Positions 56,124 through 64,000 of a stretch of DNA of 64,000 nt are shown in pieces. The stretch's first letter is position 1; the number at the start of each line of letters is the position of its first letter. The translations under genes and the position numbers were made by a program. The stretch is from Cecembia sp. Its GTDB lineage: Bacteria; Bacteroidota; Bacteroidia; Cytophagales; Cyclobacteriaceae. The stretch spans positions 1 through 64,000 of the forward strand of contig NZ_SLAP01000123.1 in the NCBI RefSeq assembly GCF_007126775.1, in the 5' to 3' direction. The notes under the pieces were generated by a model, which made no database searches, had not been told where the DNA came from, and worked only from the letters and a program-made list of their open reading frames with translations.

Positions 56124-59100
56124 TATTTTGCTGGTATATAAATGTTAAACGTAGTTCCCTTATTTATTTCGCTTCTCGCATTGATAAAACCATTGTGGTT
56201 TTCAATTATTTTTTTGACAATAGCAAGACCTATCCCTGTGCCTGGATATTCGTCTTTACTATGAAGTTTTTCAAAAACTTCAAAAACCCTATTCCCATAT
56301 TCTTGATCAAATCCAATCCCGTTATCTGAGAATACAATATGGCAATAAAGTTTTTGGTTTAAATTTCCTATGTTTTTTATATCTTCTTTACTTACCAATT
56401 CAGAGGATATTTTGATAAGTGGAGGTAAATTGGGTTTGGCAAATTTTATGGAATTACTGATCAAGTTTTGCATCAATTGCCTGAACTGAAATGGGATAAC
56501 GCTTACTGTACACATTTCTTGAATTACAACGGAAGCTTTTTTTTCTTCCAATTTCTCCTTCATTTCAACTTGCACATCTTTGATAATGTCCAAAAGGTTG
56601 AGGTTTTCAAATTTTCTTTCAACTGAATTTAAGCTGGTAAAAGTCAGTAATTCCTCTATGAGCGATTGCATCCGATTGGCTGACTTTTGCATATATTCAA
56701 AATAGACCTTTCCCTTTGCGGATAAATTCTTCACTTCTTTATCAAGAATTCTGTCTGCAAAAGTCTGTATCTTTCTAAGGGGCTCCTGTAAGTCATGACT
56801 GGAAACGTAGGCAAAAGCTTCCAGTTCCTTGTTCATTCTCCCAAGTTCATTATTTTTTTCTGATAGTGCCTTATTGGATTGATCAAGTTGTTTTGTTCTT
56901 TCTAAAACTGCTTTTTCTAATTTCAGACTATAGATTTTTGTTTTCTCTATATCCTTCGTAAAAACCTCTAATTCATTTTTTTGGATTTTCATGGCATCGG
57001 TTATATCATTAAAGGAAAGCAGGATCAATTGTTCCCCATGGCTTTTTTGGACGATACGGCTTGCATTGAGCAAAAAAACTTTTTCTCCTATCCTTGGGAA
57101 GGCATGGGTTATCTTAAAGTCAGTAAATGAGGAGTTTTTGGGTATAATATGCTCAAGTAATTCTCTTAAGCTCGGAATGTTCCATTGTTTGTCTTCGAGG
57201 TCAAGTAAACGCTTTTCTACGATCTCATTTTCCTTGAGCTGAAAAAACCTGAAAAAGGCTTTATTTGCTGTCTTGATAAAGAGGTTTTTATCTAGCACTA
57301 TCATTGGCTCATGCAGTGTGGCAATGATGGCATTGGAAAATTCATAAGATTCATTCAGCAGTTCATTTCGGGTCTGTAGTTCTTGATTTGTGGTAATCAA
57401 TTCCTCATTAGAGGATTCGAGCTCCTCCTTTGAGGTTTCCAGTTCTTCATTTACTGTCTGCAGTTCCTCATTGCTGGAGACTACTTCTTCATTGGCACTT
57501 TGCAGTTCTTCTATAAATCCTTCCTGCTCTTGTGAAAGTTCAATTGCATCTGCCTGCGCTGCAGCAAGTTCTTCTTCAAGCTGCTTGATTATCTTTTCTT
57601 TATTTTCTAAAATCGAGGTCTGTAAATCATCAGTTCCATTCCCTTGTAGCGCACTGTATATCTGATCGTGTTGCCGAAAAACAATAAGCACCAATTGCTC
57701 ATCTATTTCAATGCTCAGTGGGGAAATTTCTATGCTGACGACAAAATCAGTGTTGTTTAGTTTCAATTTAATTCCGCCTTTTCGGATTGGCAGATTGGTT
57801 TTAATTGATTTGGAAATTAGGTTTCGTAAGTGAAAGGCTAACCCTTTTCGTGCCAATTTGAGGATGTTCAGCGAGGCTTTTCCTGAAATGTGTGAAAAGT
57901 ATAGATCCGTTTCTCCCCTAAATTGAATAATTTCTAAATGCTGATTGATCACAACGCAAGCGGGAAGGAAGTCATTCAAGAGTGCTTCATCTAATGCCTG
58001 ATCCAAACTTTTTTTGCTTTCCAAGGATCTGACTCTTGTAGTTCCCGCTATACTATAAGGCTTTACAGATGGTTTTACAGCTTTTGCACTTTTTGAAGCG
58101 AGTACCGGTAATGTAGTAGGGTTAATGTTGTTATTCCTTGAATAGATTCTGTATTTTTTGTTGACTATTGAAAAAAGATTTGCCGATGAGCTGATGGTTT
58201 CCGCCTTACCCAGCATCAAATAGCCGGATTCATTCAGTGCGTAATGGAAGGTGGCCAAAAGCCTTTTTTGAGCAGGGATATCCAGGTAAATAAACAGATT
58301 CCTACAACTGATAAAATCAATTCTGGAAAAAGGAGGATCTTTCAATACATCGTGTGGTGCGTAAACACAGATATCCCGGATTATTTTAGCTACCCTGAAT
58401 TTGTTGCCATTTTCTGTAAAAAAACGTTGAAGACGTTTGGGAGATACAGATTTGAGTTCGTTTCTGGAGTACTCTCCAATCCTTGCTTTCTTGATAACTT
58501 TCTCACTTAGATCAGTAGCAAACATTTGTACAGGGATGTGAGTGCCTGTCTTTTCCTGAACTTCAAGAATCATCATGGCAATGGACAATGCTTCTTCACC
58601 CGAAGAACAGGCTGGAACCCATACCCGGAATGTTTCTTCACCTCTCCTTGACTCCAGTAGTCTGGGCAGGAGTTTGTCTTTTAGATACCTATAGCTGTCT
58701 GAATCCCTAAAAAAGCTGGTTACATTGATCAATAGGTCCTGATAAAGCGTTTCTAATTCCTGTTTTTTTTCCTCCACCAGTAATAAGTAAGACTTGAGGT
58801 CTTCCACTTTGTTAAGGAGCATTCTACGGAGTATCCTCCTTTTCACTGTCTTGGATTTGTACAAGGAAAAGTCCACACCGGATAACATTTGCAGCTTTTT
58901 TATGATAATGCTCAGATGGGGGTCATCATCATCAATGAGGTCTTCTTCTCTTGTATTTTTTTCTGATGTATCGGTCAACGGGTGCTGACTGATACGGTTC
59001 AATTCAAGTGCAATTTCAACAGGTGATAAAATATAATCCACAATACCTTCAGAAATTGCAGACTTGGGCATGCTGTTAAATTTGGCGGATTCATCTTGTG

Positions 59101-59599
59101 CAAATGTGAGCCCTCCATTTTCTTTGATGGATTTCATACCAATGGTTCCGTCCGTAGCACTGCCACTGAGTATTACCCCGATTACATTCTTTCCCTGTGA
59201 GTTAGACAGTGATGTAAAAAGAATGTCAATAGGGAAATTGAATTTTGGCTTTTCAGGCCTTGGGCTTAATATAATATGGCCTTTTTCTACAGCAATCTCT
59301 TTGTCCGGAGGTATAATGTAAAAATAATTGGGTTTGATCAAAACTTTGTTCTCTACTTCCTGAACAGTCATATTGGTGATTTTGGACAGTAGGGAAGTAA
59401 GCATACTTTTATGATCAGGACTGAGGTGCTGAACAAAAATAAATGCCATCCCCGTATCAGGAGCCAAATATTTCAATATTTCTGAAATCGCTTCCAGTCC
59501 ACCCGCTGAAGCACCGATTGCGACTATCGGGAAATCGGCCGCTTTCACCAATTCCGGGGAAGAATCCAATGTCATGTTATCTTTGTTGGACAGTTTCAT
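56123..59599 (-). CDS. CheB/CheR/PAS/histidine kinase hybrid protein
   Basis: CheB: VAIGASAGGLEAI...VQHLSPDHKSML; CheR: VWVPACSSGEEALSIAM, FISCRNLFIYL; coiled coil; PAS; HisKA YVSSHDLQEPLRKI; HATPase DNGIGFDQEYGNRVFEVFEKLHSKDEYPGTGIGLAIVKKI. Confidence 0.96.
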   Translation of the reverse strand: MKLSNKDNMTLDSSPELVKAADFPIVAIGASAGGLEAISEILKYLAPDTGMAFIFVQHLSPDHKSMLTSLLSKITNMTVQEVENKVLIKPNYFYIIPPDKEIAVEKGHIILSPRPEKPKFNFPIDILFTSLSNSQGKNVIGVILSGSATDGTIGMKSIKENGGLTFAQDESAKFNSMPKSAISEGIVDYILSPVEIALELNRISQHPLTDTSEKNTREEDLIDDDDPHLSIIIKKLQMLSGVDFSLYKSKTVKRRILRRMLLNKVEDLKSYLLLVEEKKQELETLYQDLLINVTSFFRDSDSYRYLKDKLLPRLLESRRGEETFRVWVPACSSGEEALSIAMMILEVQEKTGTHIPVQMFATDLSEKVIKKARIGEYSRNELKSVSPKRLQRFFTENGNKFRVAKIIRDICVYAPHDVLKDPPFSRIDFISCRNLFIYLDIPAQKRLLATFHYALNESGYLMLGKAETISSSANLFSIVNKKYRIYSRNNNINPTTLPVLASKSAKAVKPSVKPYSIAGTTRVRSLESKKSLDQALDEALLNDFLPACVVINQHLEIIQFRGETDLYFSHISGKASLNILKLARKGLAFHLRNLISKSIKTNLPIRKGGIKLKLNNTDFVVSIEISPLSIEIDEQLVLIVFRQHDQIYSALQGNGTDDLQTSILENKEKIIKQLEEELAAAQADAIELSQEQEGFIEELQSANEEVVSSNEELQTVNEELETSKEELESSNEELITTNQELQTRNELLNESYEFSNAIIATLHEPMIVLDKNLFIKTANKAFFRFFQLKENEIVEKRLLDLEDKQWNIPSLRELLEHIIPKNSSFTDFKITHAFPRIGEKVFLLNASRIVQKSHGEQLILLSFNDITDAMKIQKNELEVFTKDIEKTKIYSLKLEKAVLERTKQLDQSNKALSEKNNELGRMNKELEAFAYVSSHDLQEPLRKIQTFADRILDKEVKNLSAKGKVYFEYMQKSANRMQSLIEELLTFTSLNSVERKFENLNLLDIIKDVQVEMKEKLEEKKASVVIQEMCTVSVIPFQFRQLMQNLISNSIKFAKPNLPPLIKISSELVSKEDIKNIGNLNQKLYCHIVFSDNGIGFDQEYGNRVFEVFEKLHSKDEYPGTGIGLAIVKKIIENHNGFINARSEINKGTTFNIYIPAK

Positions 59600-59881
59600 G
59601 CTGATTTCATCAATAATCTTTGGCAGTATCCCAATAATGGGATGAATTGTTTGAACCTTTTAGGGAAGATACCATTAATTTTTAGCGATTCCGAATGAAG
59701 TGGAATTCCGGAAGCATATAATTTTTTTTTAGTCAATTGTTATTCAAAACCTGTAAAAAATGCAAATATCAGTTTATTCCATGTAACAGTTTTTCAGAAA
59801 GATCTTATGACATTTACTGGATTATTTATCGCTTGGTCAGAAGTTATCCTTCGCGAAGTTTCACAGTAAAAACTATTTATC

Positions 59882-60361
59882 ATGCAGCCAACTACCTATA
59901 TTTTCAAAAATAGCCAAGATGTAAGACAGGCTTTAACCGCTCTTTTTAAAAGGGGTTATTTTAAAAAACATTTGACAATAAAATTTAATGAAATAGAGAT
60001 GAATCGTGATGAAATACTTGTCCATGCATTCAAATCTGGGGATGTTGTTTTGACAAAAACAATAAAAGGATTGAAATTAGGTATGCTTGCTGGATCCGGT
60101 GGTATTGGTTTAATTGTAGGTTTAATCTTACTATTTGGAGCTGGAAATTCACTATACCCATTAGCGACCTTCGTCGCGGCACTCTTTGTTGGAGCTGTTT
60201 GGGGTGGTACCTTAGGGTTTATACTTGGTTCCCTGTTCCCTTTTGAGAAAACCATCAACATTAAAGATCAATCGGTAAATGGATATTTCTCAATTGATCT
60301 TTTACCCATTAATTTGAAAGATGGTCTTTATTTCAAAAACAAATGGCAGAGTGCAATTTGA
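59882..60361 (+). CDS. hypothetical small membrane protein with two Gly-rich hydrophobic segments
   Basis: LGMLAGSGGIGLIVGLILLFGAG and LATFVAALFVGAVWGGTLGFILGSLFP; no clear family. Confidence 0.6.
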   Translation: MQPTTYIFKNSQDVRQALTALFKRGYFKKHLTIKFNEIEMNRDEILVHAFKSGDVVLTKTIKGLKLGMLAGSGGIGLIVGLILLFGAGNSLYPLATFVAALFVGAVWGGTLGFILGSLFPFEKTINIKDQSVNGYFSIDLLPINLKDGLYFKNKWQSAI

Positions 60362-60558
60362 AAAATAGGATTATGATTTTTTGCAGTTTCAGGTATTTTA
60401 TATCGAAGGGATACATTGAGTTCACATGATTTGATAGTTTGTTTTTCTATTGGCTACAGATTGGTGCCGAGAAGAAAAAGATAGTTATTTCTTTAAAAAA
60501 TGTTGCTAGGGAATTTGAGCAAGAGGCTTTCTGATTTTGAAAACCCCTTGCTGACAAC

Positions 60559-61266
60559 TTACCCTACTAAGTTACCTTCATTATCCCATTCAGCCACTTT
60601 TCCCCTTTCTTCAGGTTTTAGATACAGCGCCATATATTTTTCGGGATATTCAAATCCATGTTTTTTCATCACTTCATCCGGGACGCCATCCCAAACATTG
60701 GGAGTATTGCCTTTATAGCCTATGTATTTAAAGCCAATTTCTGAGGTGAAATAACCAGTGCAAGTAAGGTTTCTTAAGGCATTGAAAAATCTTACGGGAC
60801 CGGTCAATTCCTTAGGTGCTTTATCAGGCCATGCGATCAGATCGATTACCTCCATCTTTTCTTTTTCAGATAAATCCAGAAATTTTTTACCATAGGTATC
60901 ATCACTGTAGTTATCTAGCCACATCAACCCTCCTCTAATGGGAGTTTGGAAAGATGGCTGATCTTTCATCATAAATTCAATAAATTCAGGAACGCCAGCT
61001 TCTGTGGCGCTACCGGAATCCTCACCTGCGGGCATGATAATATCGACCAGGAAATCCAATTTTTTACGTTCTTCATCGGTAAAAAATACCTCAGACAAAA
61101 GCCGCTGATCGTATGCTATTTCCTCTGCGGTCCTACCACCTGGAGTGCCTCCTGCAATTTTGGGGCTGAAATCTTCCGCTTTATCTGCAGGGGTACAATG
61201 CGTCAGCAAAAGTCCCGATGCCAGTGAACCAGTAAATAGGAGTTTTAAATTTTCTCTTCTGTTCAT
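60559..61266 (-). CDS. gluconate 2-dehydrogenase subunit 3 family protein
   Basis: Twin-Arg MNRRENLKLLFTGSLASGLLLTHC with lipobox; adjacent to GMC oxidoreductase. Confidence 0.88.
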   Translation of the reverse strand: MNRRENLKLLFTGSLASGLLLTHCTPADKAEDFSPKIAGGTPGGRTAEEIAYDQRLLSEVFFTDEERKKLDFLVDIIMPAGEDSGSATEAGVPEFIEFMMKDQPSFQTPIRGGLMWLDNYSDDTYGKKFLDLSEKEKMEVIDLIAWPDKAPKELTGPVRFFNALRNLTCTGYFTSEIGFKYIGYKGNTPNVWDGVPDEVMKKHGFEYPEKYMALYLKPEERGKVAEWDNEGNLVG

Positions 61267-61278
61267 CGCTCCTGGGGT

Positions 61279-63021
61279 TTAAATGTTTTTCTTTTTTAAT
61301 TCATCTACAATGTAATCACATGTTCTCCAAGCCAATGCCATAATTGTCCAAGTAGGATTTTTATCCGCCTGTGATACAAATGGGCCGGCATCAACCACAA
61401 ATAAGTTTTCGCAGTCATGTGCTTGACAGTTGCTGTTTAGAACTGAAGTATTTGGATTTTTACCCATTCTTGTCGTCCCTACTTCATGGATGATTCGGCC
61501 AGGAGTAGCCAAGCCATAAAGTGTATCTGCTCCTGGTTTGGAGCCCATCAGTATAGCACCAGCTTCGGTTAGTATTTCTTCAAATGTATCCTGCATGTGT
61601 TTTGCCTGTTTGATTTCCTGATCTGTCCATTTATAGTGGAATTTTAAAACAGGGATACCGAATTTGTCTACCATGTTGTTGTCTATCTCACAGTAATTGC
61701 TGTACTGCGGGATACTTTCGCCCCTACCAGACATGCCAAGGGTGGTTCCATAGAGTCTTTTGATATCCTTTTTCAAACCTTCTCCATAGCCTCCATTTGG
61801 GGCTGGATTTCCAAATTCATCTTTAAGGTACTTGCGCATGGTATCCATTGCGAATCCTGTTCCATAAGAAGGCATGGCCATTCCTCCCCAATATTCTATG
61901 TGATAACCTCGTGCAAAATCTAAATTTTTATTGTCAAGCCACCATGGCGTATAGACGTGCATACCACCTACTCCATCTTCGTTGTACCGTTCTCTATTTA
62001 CCAAATCAGGCATTATCCCCATACGGTCAGCGCCGGTAGAGTCATGCAAGTATCTGCCTACCATACCGCTGCTATTGCCTACACCGTTGGGATGACTCTT
62101 GGATTTGGAGTTCATCATAATCCTGGCGGATTCACAAGCAGAAGCACCCAATACTACAACTCTAGCTCGGAGCTTGTATTCTTTCATGTCCACCTTATTG
62201 ATATAAGATACACCAGTAGCTTTGCCACTCTCATCAGTGGTTACCGTTCTTACCATGGCAAAAGTGTATAAATCTACTTTTCCTTTGGCCATCGCAGGCT
62301 TCAATAAAACAGGACCAGATGAAAAATCCGCATACGCCTGACATGCCCTATTGCATTGGTTACAAAAGAAACAAACACCCCGGTCATTATTGATCGGACG
62401 GGTCAACATGGATAAGCGGGAAGGAATCATGGGAACATTGGCCTTTTTAGCCCCTTTCATGGCATAAAGTTCATGAAGTCTGGGTTTTAAAGGGGGAAGG
62501 AAAAAACCATCCGGCTCATTGTAAATACCTTCCTTCGAGCCAAAAACACCTATTAGCTTATCTACTTTATCATAATAGGGCTTGAGTTCATCATAACCTA
62601 TTGGCCAATCATCTCCCAAGCCATCAATACTTTTTCTCTTGAAATCATTTGGCCCAAACCTTAGGGATATCCTTCCCCAATGGTTGGTTCTACCACCCAC
62701 CATTCTGGATCTGAACCAATCAAATTTGGTGTCCCCTTCTCTCGTGTAAGGCTCCCCTTCTATGTCCCAGCCTCCTATGGCCTGGTCAAAATCTCCAAAT
62801 GGGCGTACCCGGGTGCCCGCTCCTCTTCTTGGGGATTCCCATGGTGGTCTCAATTGGGTCCTGTCTTCCTCTTTGGCAGGATCAAAATCCCGCCCAGCTT
62901 CCAAAACAGCTACAGACAAACCCGCTTCAGAAAGAATCTTGGAAGCCATGCCTCCACCGGCACCGGATCCTACGATAATCACATCGTAAGCCTCTCCGGT
63001 AGATTTGATTTCAAAACTCAT
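61279..63021 (-). CDS. GMC family oxidoreductase
   Basis: DVIIVGSGAGGGMASKILSEAGLSVAVLEAG FAD motif; C-terminal GTTRMGKNPNTSVLNSNCQAHDCENLFVVDAGPF. Confidence 0.95.
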   Translation of the reverse strand: MSFEIKSTGEAYDVIIVGSGAGGGMASKILSEAGLSVAVLEAGRDFDPAKEEDRTQLRPPWESPRRGAGTRVRPFGDFDQAIGGWDIEGEPYTREGDTKFDWFRSRMVGGRTNHWGRISLRFGPNDFKRKSIDGLGDDWPIGYDELKPYYDKVDKLIGVFGSKEGIYNEPDGFFLPPLKPRLHELYAMKGAKKANVPMIPSRLSMLTRPINNDRGVCFFCNQCNRACQAYADFSSGPVLLKPAMAKGKVDLYTFAMVRTVTTDESGKATGVSYINKVDMKEYKLRARVVVLGASACESARIMMNSKSKSHPNGVGNSSGMVGRYLHDSTGADRMGIMPDLVNRERYNEDGVGGMHVYTPWWLDNKNLDFARGYHIEYWGGMAMPSYGTGFAMDTMRKYLKDEFGNPAPNGGYGEGLKKDIKRLYGTTLGMSGRGESIPQYSNYCEIDNNMVDKFGIPVLKFHYKWTDQEIKQAKHMQDTFEEILTEAGAILMGSKPGADTLYGLATPGRIIHEVGTTRMGKNPNTSVLNSNCQAHDCENLFVVDAGPFVSQADKNPTWTIMALAWRTCDYIVDELKKKNI

Positions 63022-63168
63022 GTTTTATAAATTTTTTGATTAACTTTTTACAAGTTCCTAAAAAAAATTAAATATCCAAAAATGTGTTTATGAATTGTTA
63101 CATACCTTTTTCGCCTGGGTAAAAATTTGTTTTTTAAGGTAGAAATTAAAATTGTTGTTTATACAACA

Positions 63169-63184
63169 AATCAATGCATTGATT
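63169..63184. promoter_or_regulatory. 16-bp perfect palindrome AATCAATGCATTGATT upstream of the GMC operon
   Basis: Read directly; adjacent inverted repeat TTGTTG-tttata-CAACAA at 63152-63169. Confidence 0.4.
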
Positions 63185-63210
63185 GACAAAAGAAAGATAG
63201 CTATTTTGGA

Positions 63211-63891
63211 TTAAAGGTGCTTTTCTAAGTGAGGCCAAATGGTCTGAAAAACAATCTGGTGTCCTGCCTCTGTAGGATGAATACCATCAGGAAGGTTAAG
63301 CTCGGGATCTCCTGCAACTCCTTCCAGTAGAAAAGGAATCAAATGGACATCTTCTTCTTCTGCGACAAGAGGATACATTTTTTCAAATGTTGCAGTATAT
63401 TCCTGACCCATATTCGGAGGGATCTGCATACCGGCCAATATAATAACCGCGTCTGGGAATCGCCCCCTCACCTTTTGAATCATTGCCTTGAGGTTTCTTT
63501 TTGTTTCATCCAAACTGATACCTCTCAATCCGTCATTTCCTCCCAACTCCAAAACGAAAATGGCTGGTTCTTCTTCCATGAACCAGTCCAGCCTGCTCAA
63601 TCCGCTTGCCGTCGTTTCTCCACTTAGCCCACCGTTCACAACCCGATAGTTAAGCCCTAGGCTGTCAATTCTGGATGCCACTAGGCCGGGAAATGCATCA
63701 TCCTCATCTATCCCATAACCAGCTGAGAGGCTATTTCCAAAAAACAGAATCAGTTTCTTCTGCACTTCCTCTCCTTGGGAAGCCTGGTTGACTATTTGCG
63801 TGCTTTTCTCTTCTTTTGGAGACGAGCATGCCATGAAAACAAGTATGAGAAAGTAGAGGATATGGATTCTGGAATACATGTAATTATTCAA
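63211..63891 (-). CDS. GDSL/SGNH-family arylesterase (TesA-like), predicted lipoprotein
   Basis: LFFGNSLSAGYGI block I, LELGGNDGLRG block III, DGIHPTEAGH block V; lipobox LVFMAC. Confidence 0.92.
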   Translation of the reverse strand: MNNYMYSRIHILYFLILVFMACSSPKEEKSTQIVNQASQGEEVQKKLILFFGNSLSAGYGIDEDDAFPGLVASRIDSLGLNYRVVNGGLSGETTASGLSRLDWFMEEEPAIFVLELGGNDGLRGISLDETKRNLKAMIQKVRGRFPDAVIILAGMQIPPNMGQEYTATFEKMYPLVAEEEDVHLIPFLLEGVAGDPELNLPDGIHPTEAGHQIVFQTIWPHLEKHL

Positions 63892-64000
63892 ATGAGTGCA
63901 GTGATATAACCTGATAGATCAGATATGAGTTTAAATGCAAGGCCTCAAACCCATATTAAATAGGGCATCAATTTACAAATTATCTTTTCCAAAATGTACA

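Noticed and set aside
57390-57665. Ser-rich plus-strand ORF opposite the hybrid kinase
   Set aside because: Antisense of the heptad EEL repeat; low complexity explained by the sense coding sequence.

Overview
This is a chromosomal housekeeping segment of a Bacteroidota genome, probably Cytophagales/Cyclobacteriaceae-like; the placement is inferred from protein style, TAnnTTTG promoters and gene order. From left to right it contains: the end of the dcw cluster (murG 3' end, murC, ftsQ, ftsA, ftsZ); an FMN reductase; two tandem purine nucleoside phosphorylase paralogues; a decayed methyltransferase pseudogene; an acetyltransferase; frr/pyrH; a biotin carrier protein; an M1 aminopeptidase; tRNA-Tyr/Gly/Thr, tuf and tRNA-Trp; secE-nusG-rplKAJL-rpoBC; a DUF3467 gene; rpsL-rpsG-fusA-rpsJ; the S10/spc/alpha ribosomal clusters through rplQ; carA; eno; and a tricorn-like S41 protease. 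The last ~13 kb is more accessory: several minus-strand secreted or lipoprotein genes, a CheB/CheR/PAS/histidine-kinase hybrid with a coupled receiver protein and an AraC-type regulator, a small membrane protein, a Tat/lipobox gluconate-dehydrogenase-subunit-3-like protein with its GMC oxidoreductase, and a GDSL esterase. I found no CRISPR array, intact mobile element, rRNA operon, phage or recognisable defence system. I do not see a clearly new biological system. The best leads are a predicted specificity split between the tandem PNPs (Asn-to-Asp in the base-binding motif), the CheB/CheR hybrid kinase operon without local chemotaxis genes, the split S10 operon with its own terminator and promoter, and several unannotated relics and regulatory structures.
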